Shown piece after piece: positions 8,686-16,060 of a DNA stretch of 64,000 nucleotides. A model generated the notes under the pieces. That model did no database searches. It saw only the letters and a list, made by a program, of their open reading frames with translations, and was not told where the DNA came from. Origin of the DNA: Halomonas cerina (GTDB lineage: Bacteria > Pseudomonadota > Gammaproteobacteria > Pseudomonadales > Halomonadaceae); the NCBI RefSeq assembly GCF_014192215.1, contig NZ_JACHXP010000003.1, forward strand, positions 151,744 to 215,743, written 5' to 3'. The number at the start of each line of letters is the position of its first letter. The first letter of the stretch is position 1. Made by a program: the position numbers and the translations under genes.

Positions 8686-9663
8686 ATGCCGCCAGCAGGT
8701 CACGCCATGTCTTCCACGCCGCTCTCTCCGGAATGTACGCGCCTGCCGCCGCTCACCGGCCCCGAGGGGCCGCGCCTGGTCTTTAGCGACCTTGACGGGT
8801 CGCTGCTCGATCACTGCCGCTACGACTGGGCACCGGCCGGGCCCTGGCTCGAGCGCCTCGACGCGCTGGGCGTGCCGGTGATCCCGGTGACCTGCAAGAC
8901 CCGCAGCGAGCTGTTGCCGCTGCGCCACGTGCTGGGGCTCACGCAGACTCCCTTTGTCGCCGAGAATGGCGCCGTGGTAGGGCTACCTGCGGCCTGGTGC
9001 CATGCTCGTCGCGAGCGCTCGACCGGCCCCGATGGCCTGGTGATCAAGACCTTTGGGGTCGATATCGGGCTGATCCGTCAGCGGCTCGCGGTATGGCGCG
9101 CGCGTCTGGGCGTGCGCTTCACCACCATGAGCGAGATGCCGTTGGCGGCCGTGATCGAACTGACTGGCCTCGATGAGCAGGCGGCATGCCTGGCCCGGTT
9201 GCGCGAGGGCAGCGAACCGCTGATCTGGGAAGATGCGCCCGAGCGGCTCACTGCCTTGCGGGAAGGCCTGGAGGGGGATGGCCTGCGCCTGGTCCAGGGC
9301 GGACGCTTCTGGCATGTCACCGGCGGGGCCGACAAGGGCCATGCCGTGGCCTGGCTGGTGACGCGTTTCGCGGCTTTGCGCGGCCGACGGCCGCTGACCC
9401 TGGGACTGGGGGATGGCCCCAATGACGTCACCCTGCTGGAAGCGGTGGACCAGCCCGTGGTGATCCGCGGCTGCCATGGCCACCGGGTCGCGCCCGATCA
9501 GCCGGCGCTTTATCGCACCACGGCGGCCGGGCCCGCCGGCTGGGTCGAGGGGCTGGCCCACTGGTGGGGAGACGGGGTCGGTCGGCGGGTGACGGAGGGG
9601 GCTATCATGAGCGATTTCCACCAGAACAGCCTCATTACTGATGATAACGCTGGCGAGGTGTAG
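8686..9663 (+). CDS. Mannosyl/glucosyl-3-phosphoglycerate phosphatase-like HAD protein
   Basis: This 325-residue HAD-superfamily IIB phosphatase has motif I VFSDLDGSLLD (nucleophile Asp), motif II IPVTCKTRSEL, the family AENGAVVGLP block and motif IV LGLGDGPNDVTLLE. That is the pattern of the MPGP/YedP group, which removes phosphate from glycosyl-3-phosphoglycerate to make compatible solutes such as mannosylglycerate or glucosylglycerate. GGAG lies 7 bases before the ATG at 8686; a second ATG at 8707 is possible. The last 19 residues, from the Met at 9607, look foreign to the phosphatase and may be the remains of the next gene. No synthase gene is present here. Confidence 0.82.
   Translation: MPPAGHAMSSTPLSPECTRLPPLTGPEGPRLVFSDLDGSLLDHCRYDWAPAGPWLERLDALGVPVIPVTCKTRSELLPLRHVLGLTQTPFVAENGAVVGLPAAWCHARRERSTGPDGLVIKTFGVDIGLIRQRLAVWRARLGVRFTTMSEMPLAAVIELTGLDEQAACLARLREGSEPLIWEDAPERLTALREGLEGDGLRLVQGGRFWHVTGGADKGHAVAWLVTRFAALRGRRPLTLGLGDGPNDVTLLEAVDQPVVIRGCHGHRVAPDQPALYRTTAAGPAGWVEGLAHWWGDGVGRRVTEGAIMSDFHQNSLITDDNAGEV
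9607..9663 (+). pseudogene. Apparent 5' vestige of a glycosyl-3-phosphoglycerate synthase-type gene
   Basis: An ATG preceded by GGAGG (9594-9598, 8 bases spacing) opens a frame reading MSDFHQNSLIT and then DDNAGEV and a stop. The first 11 residues resemble, from memory, the N terminus (M-S/A-D-F-x-Q-N-G-x-I/V-T-T-L) of family-2 glycosyltransferases that usually neighbour MPGP-like phosphatases. The rest of such a gene (about 400 codons) is absent. The frame happens to be continuous with the phosphatase, so no separate product need exist. The call rests on a short match. Confidence 0.4.
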
Positions 9664-9731
9664 GCAACGCACCCGGCGGCTGGGTTCGTTATGCTGAGGA
9701 GGATGACGCCACGGCACAGGGGACCGAGACC

Positions 9732-11141
9732 ATGTCGACGCTGACGTTTCTGGGGGCGGTGGGCGAGGTCACCGGGTCGCGCTACCTGCTCGAGGTGGAT
9801 GGCGATCCTCGGCCCCACAAACTGCTGCTGGAATGCGGCATGCACCAGGGCGGCCGCGAAGCCGAGGAGGCTAATGCCGTGCCCTTCGGGCGCCTGGCCG
9901 GGGAGCTCGAGGCGGTGGTGCTCTCCCACGGGCACCTCGATCACGCCGGCCTGCTGCCCAAGCTGGTCCGCGAGGGCTACCGGGGCCCCATCCACTGCGC
10001 CGCCGACACCGCCGAGCTCCTCGAGATCATGCTGGTCGATGCCGCCTTCGTCATGGCCAAGGACGTCGAATGGGAGAACCGCTGGCGGGCCCGGGCCGGC
10101 AAACCTACCATCGAGCCGCTCTACGACGAGGATGACGTGGCCCGGACCCTGTCGCTCTGCGAGCCCCATGGCTACGGACAACCGGTGCAGCTGTCCGGCG
10201 GCGTGACCCTGGTGTTTCGCGACGCGGGCCACATCCTGGGCTCGGCCATCGTCGAGTTGGCCATCCCGTCCGGCGGCCAGCAGCGGCGGCTGGTGTTCTC
10301 CGGCGACCTGGGCAACCCGGGCTCGGTGCTGATGAAGCCCCCCGAGAAGGTCTACGACGCCGACCTGGTGCTGATGGAGAGCACCTACGGCGATCGGGAT
10401 CACCGCCCGCTGACGGAGACCCTCGAGGAGTTCGCCCAAGTGCTGGAACAGGCCCATGCGGACGGGGGCAATGTGCTGATTCCCGCCTTCGCCGTGGGCC
10501 GCACCCAGGAAATCCTCTACCACCTGAGCGTGCTCTACCATCAAGGCCGGCTGCGCCAGCAGATGGTCTTCCTCGACAGCCCCATGGCGATCCGCGTCAC
10601 CGAGCTCTATGCCCGCAAGCGCAAGGCGCTCGATCCAGAGGATCTCAAGGTGCTCAACATCGCCGCCCACGGTGATCCCGGCCAGTACCTGCCGGTCCTG
10701 CGCCTGACGCGCACTGTGGAGGAATCCATGGCCATCAACCGCATTCGCGGCGGTGCCATCATCATCGCCGGCGCCGGTATGTGCAACGGCGGGCGTATCG
10801 TCCATCACTTCCGCCATAACCTGGAGCGACCCGGCACCCGGCTGGTGATCGTGGGCTTCCAGGCAGAGGGCACCCTGGGTCGGGAGATCGTCGACGGCGC
10901 CGAGCGGGTCCGGGTGCTGGGCGAGGAGTTGGCCGTCAAGGCCCACGTCCACACTCTGGGCGGCTTCTCCGCCCATGCCGGCCAGCGGGAGCTGATCGGC
11001 TGGGCCGGCGCCTTCCGTGGCAAGCCCCGTTTCTACCTGGTGCATGGCGAGCCCGAGGCCCAGCAGGCCCTCCAGGTGGCCTTCGCCGAGAGCGGCATCG
11101 ACGCCGAGATTCCCACCTACCGCCAGCGTATCGAGCTGTAG
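9732..11141 (+). CDS. Beta-CASP metallo-beta-lactamase (RNA exonuclease/CPSF-like)
   Basis: This 469-residue protein carries the zinc motif HGHLDHAG (His66, His68, Asp70, His71), the second His in DAGHILGSA and the Asp in FSGDLGN. The beta-CASP region follows, with PAFAVGRTQE, GAGMCNGGRI and the final His motif LGGFSAHAGQRE. The length and order match bacterial YSH1/CPSF-100-like proteins, usually annotated as RNA-processing exonucleases. It should be cytoplasmic and act on RNA; no activity can be assigned more closely. AGGGGA lies 11 bases before the ATG. It follows the MPGP-like gene by 68 bases. Confidence 0.88.
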   Translation: MSTLTFLGAVGEVTGSRYLLEVDGDPRPHKLLLECGMHQGGREAEEANAVPFGRLAGELEAVVLSHGHLDHAGLLPKLVREGYRGPIHCAADTAELLEIMLVDAAFVMAKDVEWENRWRARAGKPTIEPLYDEDDVARTLSLCEPHGYGQPVQLSGGVTLVFRDAGHILGSAIVELAIPSGGQQRRLVFSGDLGNPGSVLMKPPEKVYDADLVLMESTYGDRDHRPLTETLEEFAQVLEQAHADGGNVLIPAFAVGRTQEILYHLSVLYHQGRLRQQMVFLDSPMAIRVTELYARKRKALDPEDLKVLNIAAHGDPGQYLPVLRLTRTVEESMAINRIRGGAIIIAGAGMCNGGRIVHHFRHNLERPGTRLVIVGFQAEGTLGREIVDGAERVRVLGEELAVKAHVHTLGGFSAHAGQRELIGWAGAFRGKPRFYLVHGEPEAQQALQVAFAESGIDAEIPTYRQRIEL

Positions 11142-11180
11142 CTTCGCCGAACGGTTCGCCCTCCCGCGTCGACATGCCGC

Positions 11181-11246
11181 ATGGCATGGCGTCGGCGAAT
11201 GACTATGCTTGTAGGTATTAAAGTAATTACGTTATAGGTTTTAGTT
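11181..11246 (+). promoter_or_regulatory. AT-rich promoter/operator region of the rhodanese gene
   Basis: ATGGCA (11181-11186, 4 of 6) and TATGCT (11204-11209, 4 of 6) with 17 bases between could be a weak sigma70 promoter. Immediately downstream, 11210-11246 is strikingly AT-rich for this genome and holds the palindrome GTAATTAC (11223-11230). A repressor site over the start region is plausible. An alternative TTGTAG / TATAGG pair at 11209-11238 would give an almost leaderless message and is less likely. Confidence 0.35.
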
Positions 11247-11849
11247 ATGAAAAAGTCGCTTTTGACTTTCATCATCGTGGGCGCGATCACGGCGTCATTC
11301 CCGACGGCGGTCCTCGCGACCGAGGACACCGAGGTGGCGGCCTATCGCGAGACGCAGCTGGGCCTCTATGTCACGGCGGCGGAGGCCCACGAGCTGATGC
11401 AGCAGAACGACCGGGCGGTGTTGATCGATGTGCGGGATCCCATCGAGATCAAGTTCACCGGCTTCGCGACGCCCACCGACATCCATGTGCCTTGGGTACT
11501 GGGCGACCGGGAGCACTTCGATGTCAAGGCCCGTACCTGGCCGATGGTCCGGAACCCCGATTTCAAAGCGGAGGTTCAGGCCGAACTCGAGGCGCTGGGA
11601 GTGGATAAGGATGACCCGATCATCGTGATGTGCCGCTCCGGTTCGACGCGCAGTGCCCCGGCGGCGGACCTGATCGCCGAGATGGGCTACAGCGAGGTCT
11701 ACTCCGTGACCGATGGCTTCGAGGGCGGCAAGCTCGAGGAGGGCGACTCCAAGGGCGTGCGAGCCAAGAGTGGTTGGCGCAACTCCGGCCTGCCCTGGAG
11801 CTACGAGGTGAACCCCAAGGTGGCCTGGACGCCTGGCGACGATCGTTGA
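11247..11849 (+). CDS. Exported rhodanese-domain protein
   Basis: This 200-residue protein has a signal peptide (KKSLLTFIIVGAITASFPTA, cleavage near VLAT). One rhodanese domain follows (about residues 40-180) with the active-site loop CRSGSTRS, catalytic Cys129, and the upstream block VLIDVRDPIEI. Rhodaneses carry sulfane sulfur as a cysteine persulfide; this one should work in the periplasm. The long linker HVPWVLGDREHFDVKA is typical of a stand-alone periplasmic rhodanese subgroup. It starts the sulfide/persulfide cluster and is followed 37 bases later by a DsrE-like gene that is also exported, so the two may hand sulfur to each other. Confidence 0.87.
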   Translation: MKKSLLTFIIVGAITASFPTAVLATEDTEVAAYRETQLGLYVTAAEAHELMQQNDRAVLIDVRDPIEIKFTGFATPTDIHVPWVLGDREHFDVKARTWPMVRNPDFKAEVQAELEALGVDKDDPIIVMCRSGSTRSAPAADLIAEMGYSEVYSVTDGFEGGKLEEGDSKGVRAKSGWRNSGLPWSYEVNPKVAWTPGDDR

Positions 11850-11886
11850 GGCCGAGCGGCTACCCCCAATCCAAGGAGTCGATGAG

Positions 11887-12351
11887 ATGCAGTGGCGAAA
11901 CCTGATACTGGCGACCGCGGTGACGGTCGCGTCCCCGGTCCTGGCGGCGGAGCACGAAGGAGATCACGACATGCGCGACAAGGCGTTGGTGATTCTGAGC
12001 AGCGGTTCCCTGCAGACCCAGGGCATGGCCATGGTGCTGTCTCGGACCATGCAGCAACAGGGCACCGATCTCTCCGTCCTGTTGTGTGATCAGGCCGGGG
12101 ATCTGGCCGTGGCGAGCTATCAGAGTCCCGAGGCCCTGAAGACAGCCCCCGGCAGTCCCATGGAATCCATGAAGCCGGAGATGTTGCTCCAGGCACTGAT
12201 CGACGACGGCGCCCAGGTGGATGTCTGTGCCCTCTATCTGCCCAACAGCGACTATGCCGAAGGGGATCTGCGGCAGGGCGTCGGTGTCGCCGCGCCACCC
12301 CCCATGGCGGAGATGATGCGTGATCCTTCCATTCCCGTCTTCACCTTCTGA
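11887..12351 (+). CDS. Exported DsrE-family sulfur-carrier-like protein
   Basis: This 154-residue protein has a short signal peptide (LILATAVTVASPVLA), then a single DsrE/DsrF-type domain: KALVILSSGSLQTQGMAMVL at the start and a central LLCDQAGDLAV whose Cys is the likely sulfur-binding residue. A second Cys lies in VDVCALYLP. DsrE proteins bind persulfide sulfur and pass it on. AAGGAG lies 9 bases before the ATG. If translation began at the internal Met at 11971 the protein would be cytoplasmic, but no good ribosome site precedes it. It is probably co-transcribed with the rhodanese and ends at a terminator. Confidence 0.78.
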   Translation: MQWRNLILATAVTVASPVLAAEHEGDHDMRDKALVILSSGSLQTQGMAMVLSRTMQQQGTDLSVLLCDQAGDLAVASYQSPEALKTAPGSPMESMKPEMLLQALIDDGAQVDVCALYLPNSDYAEGDLRQGVGVAAPPPMAEMMRDPSIPVFTF

Positions 12352-12374
12352 ACGTCCGTGACGTTGGGTTTTCG

Positions 12375-12398
12375 CCGTCCCTCCGGGGGCGGTTTTTT
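12375..12398 (+). terminator. Rho-independent terminator after the DsrE-like gene
   Basis: A seven-pair stem (CCGTCCC with GGGGCGG, one T-G pair) and a four-base loop are followed directly by six Ts. It lies 24 bases after the stop codon. Confidence 0.8.
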
Positions 12399-12407
12399 GT
12401 AATAAAT

Positions 12408-12480
12408 AAATAGCTAGTAGCTATTTAGGGCATGCGGGCGATCTATTGGTTCTATATTCAATTAAGACCTAACGTTATTA
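12408..12480 (+). promoter_or_regulatory. AT-rich regulatory region of the peroxiredoxin gene
   Basis: A perfect inverted repeat AAATAGCT-AGT-AGCTATTT occupies 12408-12426. Further on are TATATT (12453-12458, a possible -10 box) and the 8-base palindrome TAACGTTA (12470-12477). This stretch is far richer in A and T than its surroundings. No good -35 box was found at the right distance from TATATT, so activator-dependent transcription is possible. Confidence 0.45.
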
Positions 12481-12552
12481 CCAATAAGGCAAGGCTTCCT
12501 AGGCAAGGCGATGACGCCTGCTGTCCATCACGACCCAAGACGAGGAACGACC

Positions 12553-13200
12553 ATGGAAACCCAGGCGCAAGCGACCCAAGCCGTCATGCCCCAGCTCAAC
12601 CGTCCGGCACCCGATTTCACGGCCAAGACCACCCACGGCGAGAAGTCACTCTCCGACTACCAGGGCAAGTGGCTGGTGCTGTTCGCCCATCCGGCGGACT
12701 TTACGCCAGTGTGCACCACCGAGTTCATGGCCTTCGCCAAACGCGCCGAGGACTTCAAGGCGGTCAACACCGAGCTGCTGGGGCTGTCCATCGACGGTGT
12801 CCATGCCCATATCGCCTGGACCCGTAGCATCAAGGAGAACTTCGGCGTCGAGGTTCCCTTCCCGATCATCGCCGACCTGAACATGAAGGTGGCCAACGCC
12901 TACGGCATGGTGCAGCCCGGCGCCAGCGACACCTCGGCGGTGCGCGCCACCTTTGTGATCGACCCCGATGGGGTGCTGCGCGCGATGGTCTATTACCCGA
13001 TGTCCAACGGCCGCTCCATCGATGAGGTCCTGCGTCTGGTCAAGGCCCTGCAGACCAGCGATACCCACGGCGTGGCCACCCCCGAGGCCTGGCAGCCCGG
13101 CGAGCCGGTCATCGTGCCGCCTCCCGCCACCGATGCCGAGGCGCGTAAGGGCGCGGGCTACGACTATGTCGACTGGTACTTCTGCAAGAAGACCCTCTAA
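12553..13200 (+). CDS. Peroxiredoxin, Prx6-like (1-Cys type)
   Basis: This 215-residue AhpC/TSA-family protein has the peroxidatic motif HPADFTPVCTTEF with Cys54. The long C-terminal domain from about residue 160, containing ATPEAWQPGEPV, is typical of the Prx6/archaeal-type group. It reduces hydrogen peroxide or organic peroxides, and in this setting possibly oxidised sulfur species. A C-terminal Cys (DWYFCKKTL) could act in resolution. The ATG at 12553 is preferred over one 42 bases upstream because GAGGAACG precedes it and it gives the normal N terminus. It has its own AT-rich promoter region, between the rhodanese and persulfide dioxygenase genes. Confidence 0.92.
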   Translation: METQAQATQAVMPQLNRPAPDFTAKTTHGEKSLSDYQGKWLVLFAHPADFTPVCTTEFMAFAKRAEDFKAVNTELLGLSIDGVHAHIAWTRSIKENFGVEVPFPIIADLNMKVANAYGMVQPGASDTSAVRATFVIDPDGVLRAMVYYPMSNGRSIDEVLRLVKALQTSDTHGVATPEAWQPGEPVIVPPPATDAEARKGAGYDYVDWYFCKKTL

Positions 13201-13208
13201 GGCAAGCA

Positions 13209-13234
13209 GGAGGCGGGGATTCACCCCCGCCTCC
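13209..13234. terminator. Hairpin after the peroxiredoxin gene
   Basis: GGAGGCGGGG pairs with CCCCGCCTCC around a six-base loop, starting 8 bases after the stop codon. There is no T run, so it may only stabilise the 3' end of the message. Confidence 0.5.
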
Positions 13235-13289
13235 CCGCCCAAGTGGCCATAGCGGGCCGCTATCTGCCGCCGCTCTAATATGAAAAAAC

Positions 13290-13323
13290 AATCTAACCTT
13301 AGATTAAATTATTTGGTTATGAT
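13290..13323 (+). promoter_or_regulatory. Operator-like palindrome over the promoter of the persulfide dioxygenase gene
   Basis: AATCTAA-CC-TTAGATT is a perfect 16-base inverted repeat at 13290-13305 in an AT-rich island. A TATGAT -10 box (5 of 6) lies at 13318-13323, so the palindrome would cover the -35 position. There is no recognisable -35 box. This layout fits a repressor such as the persulfide-sensing ArsR-type proteins (BigR/SqrR) known to control such genes, but no regulator gene is present in the window. Confidence 0.5.
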
Positions 13324-13396
13324 GCGGTCATAATTGTAGACCCGGGACGCGCCGAGATCGTCGTCCCCCATCCTTCGCGGCAAACGGAGGCATACC

Positions 13397-14266
13397 ATGT
13401 CCCAGCAGCCAACCGTGACCCACTTCTTCGACGAGCCGACCAACACCTTCAGCTATGTGGTGCAGGATCCCGCTAGTAAGGCCTGCGCGATCCTCGATTC
13501 GGTTCTCGACTTCGACTACGCCGCCGGGCGCACCGACGTGCGCTCCGCCGATGCGATCATCGCCTTCGTGCGCGACAACGGCCTCGAGGTGGAGTGGATC
13601 CTCGAGACTCATGTCCACGCCGACCACCTCTCCGCCGCGCCCTACCTGCACGAGGCGCTGGGCGGCAAGACCGGCATCGGCGCCAAGATCACCGTGGTGC
13701 AGGACGTCTTCGGCAAGGCCTTCAATGCAGGCACTGAGTTCGCCCGCGACGGCAGCCAGTTCGATCGCCTCTTCGAGGAGGGCGACACCTTCACCATCGG
13801 CCACCTGGAAGGGCGAGTCCTGCACACCCCAGGCCACACCCCGGCCTGCCTGACCTACGTGATCGGCGATGCCGCCTTCGTCGGCGACACCCTGTTCATG
13901 CCCGACTACGGCACCGCGCGCTGCGACTTCCCGGGCGGCGATGCCCGCACCCTCTACCGCTCCATCCAGAAGGTGCTGGCGCTTCCCGGCGAGACCCGGC
14001 TCTTCCTGTGCCATGACTACAAGGCGCCGGATCGCGAGGAGTACCAGCACGAGACTAGCGTGGCCGAGCAGCGCGCCCACAACGTCCACGTCCACGAGGG
14101 CATCGGCGAGGACGAGTTCGTGAAGATGCGCACCGAGCGCGACGCCACCCTCGGCATGCCCCGGCTGATCCTGCCATCGGTGCAGGTCAACATGCGCGCC
14201 GGTCACATGCCGCCGCCCGAGGACAACGGTCAGGTGTATCTCAAGGTGCCGATCAACAAGTTCTAA
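13397..14266 (+). CDS. blh: Persulfide dioxygenase, Blh/ETHE1-like metallo-beta-lactamase
   Basis: This 289-residue protein has the metallo-beta-lactamase iron site THVHADHLSAA (His72, His74, Asp76, His77), HTPGHTP, FVGDTLF and FLCHDY, as in ETHE1/Blh persulfide dioxygenases. It should oxidise glutathione persulfide to sulfite and glutathione in the cytoplasm. GGAGG lies 8 bases before the ATG. A DUF442-type gene and an SQR-type gene follow on the same strand within 45-base gaps. This blh-DUF442-SQR-transporter order is the known core of bacterial sulfide-detoxification operons. Confidence 0.92.
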   Translation: MSQQPTVTHFFDEPTNTFSYVVQDPASKACAILDSVLDFDYAAGRTDVRSADAIIAFVRDNGLEVEWILETHVHADHLSAAPYLHEALGGKTGIGAKITVVQDVFGKAFNAGTEFARDGSQFDRLFEEGDTFTIGHLEGRVLHTPGHTPACLTYVIGDAAFVGDTLFMPDYGTARCDFPGGDARTLYRSIQKVLALPGETRLFLCHDYKAPDREEYQHETSVAEQRAHNVHVHEGIGEDEFVKMRTERDATLGMPRLILPSVQVNMRAGHMPPPEDNGQVYLKVPINKF

Positions 14267-14309
14267 CCCTGATTCGGCCCGTTCAATGCCATTCCGCGGA
14301 GGAGTGCCC

Positions 14310-14729
14310 ATGCAGATCCATGAACTCGAACCTGGCTTCGCCATTACCAATGCCGTGACGCCCGCCGATCTCGACGAGGTCGCCCGTCGCGGCTTCCGCT
14401 CGGTGATCTGCAACCGCCGTCCCGGCGAGGCCGATGACCACCCCGACGACCGCGCCCTGCGCGAGCGGGCCGAGGCCCTGGGCCTGGCCTGGCGGACCAT
14501 TCCGGTAGCCCCCGGGGAGTATGGCGAGGCGGACATCGAGGCCTTTGGCCGCGCCCTGGACGAACTGCCGACCCCGATCCTGGCGTTCTGCCGCACCGGG
14601 CGGCGAGCCGTGCATCTCTGGGCCCAGTCCCGGGCCCGGGAACCCGGTTGCGACATTCCGGCGCTGCTGGCGGCGGCCCACGGTGCCGGCCATGACCCCC
14701 AGCCGATCCGCGAGATGCTGGACGCCTGA
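14310..14729 (+). CDS. DUF442/TIGR01244 protein, phosphatase-like sulfurtransferase partner
   Basis: This 139-residue protein shows the family N-terminal pattern (FAITNAVTPADLDEVARRGF), the block ICNRRPGE, and the Cys loop FCRTGRR (C-x4-R), which sits where tyrosine phosphatases and rhodaneses carry their catalytic Cys. In other genomes this domain is fused to, or encoded next to, Blh-type persulfide dioxygenases and sulfurtransferases. Here it follows blh by 43 bases. The start at 14310 is chosen because GGAGGAG lies 6-8 bases upstream; an earlier in-frame ATG at 14286 lacks one. The exact reaction is not established. Confidence 0.85.
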   Translation: MQIHELEPGFAITNAVTPADLDEVARRGFRSVICNRRPGEADDHPDDRALRERAEALGLAWRTIPVAPGEYGEADIEAFGRALDELPTPILAFCRTGRRAVHLWAQSRAREPGCDIPALLAAAHGAGHDPQPIREMLDA

Positions 14730-14773
14730 CGGCGCCTGCCACAACAACGACAATCCGCCCTTGGAGCCATGTC

Positions 14774-16060
14774 ATGCCTCATTCGACCCCACAGACCTCG
14801 TCCCGCCGACACGACGTCGTCGTGATCGGCGGCGGCGCAGCGGGCATCGCCGTGACCGCGAGCCTGCTGAAGCGCTGCGATGATCTGGATATCGCCATCG
14901 TCGAGCCCGCCGAGATGCATAATTACCAGCCTGGCTGGACCCTGGTGGGCGGCGGCGTCTTTTCAGCCGCCATCACCCGCCGTCCCATGGCCGACGTCAT
15001 CCCGGAGAAGGCGACCTGGTACGCGGTCCATGCCCAGCGGGTGGACCCCGCGGCCAAGGAGGTGGTGCTGGGCGACGGCCGGCGGCTCGGCTATACCCGC
15101 CTGGTCGTGGCGCCGGGGCTGGTGATCGATTGGGGCGCCATCGAGGGCCTGGAAGCGACGCTCGGCCAGCACGGCGTGACCTCCAATTACCGCTTCGATC
15201 TGGCGCCCTATACCTGGTCGCTGGTGCAGTCGCTGGGGCAGGGCCGGGCGCTGTTCACCCAGCCGTCCATGCCCATCAAGTGCGCCGGCGCCCCGCAGAA
15301 GGCCATGTACCTGTCCTGCGATCACTGGCGGCGTCAGGGCCGCTTGGGCGAGATCGAGGTGAGTTTCTGCAACGCCGGCGGAGTGTTGTTCGGTGTGCCC
15401 GACTATGTGCCGGCGCTGGAGCGCTACATCGATCGCTATGGGATCGAGACGGCCTTCGGCCATCGTCTGGTGGCGGTGGAGGGGCCGTCGCGCACGGCGC
15501 GTTTCGCCGTGAACGATGCCGAGGGCGAGCGCGAAGTGGAGAGAGGCTTCGACATGCTGCACGTGGTACCGCCGCAGAAGGCGCCGGCCTTTATCGCCGA
15601 ATCGGGGCTCGCCAATGCCGGCGGCTGGCTGGACCTGGACCCCGAGACCCTGCAGCACGTCCGTCATCCGACGGTGTTCGGCCTGGGCGATGCCAGCGGC
15701 ACGGCCAACGCCAAGACCACCGCGGCGGTGCGCAAGCAGGCGCCGGTGGTGGCCGAGAACCTGTTGGCCTCCCTGGACGACAACCCCCTGCCGGCAGGGT
15801 ATCTGGGCTACGGCTCTTGCCCGCTGACCGTGGAGCGGGGACGCATCGTGCTGGCCGAGTTCGGCTACGGCGGCCAGTTGCAGCCCACCTTCCCGCGCTG
15901 GGTCAACGATGGCACCCAGGCGACCCGGCGGGCCTGGTGGCTCAAGGCCAAGCAACTGCCCTGGCTTTACTGGAACGGCATGCTCAAGGGACACGAATGG
16001 CTGGCCCGGCCAGCCCGGCGCCATGCCGAGCGAGACGACACCCAGACCGCGAGAGGCTGA
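14774..16060 (+). CDS. sqr: Sulfide:quinone oxidoreductase-type flavoprotein
   Basis: This 428-residue protein opens with the FAD-binding motif VVVIGGGAAGIAVTASLL. Its two conserved cysteines, Cys170 (in PIKCAGAPQK) and Cys349 (in GYGSCPLTVERG), fit the pair that carries the polysulfide bridge in SQR. The motif FGLGDASGTANAKTTAAVRKQ is the second FAD-contact segment. It should oxidise sulfide at the cytoplasmic membrane and pass electrons to quinone, giving glutathione persulfide for the downstream dioxygenase. The number and spacing of cysteines suggest a type II (mitochondrial-like) SQR. Its stop overlaps the SulP start by one base. Confidence 0.9.
   Translation: MPHSTPQTSSRRHDVVVIGGGAAGIAVTASLLKRCDDLDIAIVEPAEMHNYQPGWTLVGGGVFSAAITRRPMADVIPEKATWYAVHAQRVDPAAKEVVLGDGRRLGYTRLVVAPGLVIDWGAIEGLEATLGQHGVTSNYRFDLAPYTWSLVQSLGQGRALFTQPSMPIKCAGAPQKAMYLSCDHWRRQGRLGEIEVSFCNAGGVLFGVPDYVPALERYIDRYGIETAFGHRLVAVEGPSRTARFAVNDAEGEREVERGFDMLHVVPPQKAPAFIAESGLANAGGWLDLDPETLQHVRHPTVFGLGDASGTANAKTTAAVRKQAPVVAENLLASLDDNPLPAGYLGYGSCPLTVERGRIVLAEFGYGGQLQPTFPRWVNDGTQATRRAWWLKAKQLPWLYWNGMLKGHEWLARPARRHAERDDTQTARG

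Noticed and set aside
9703..9744. A 13-codon mini-frame overlapping the start of the beta-CASP gene
   Set aside because: Its SD-like bases touch the ATG with no spacing, and no leader-peptide logic is visible.
12432..12827. Plus-strand frame running from the AT-rich promoter into the peroxiredoxin gene
   Set aside because: Past position 12553 it is an out-of-frame shadow of the peroxiredoxin gene, with no motif.
15130..16059. N-terminal extension of the SulP frame through the SQR gene
   Set aside because: The extension has no SulP or signal features and lies out of frame inside the SQR gene. The ATG overlapping the SQR stop gives the family-standard start.
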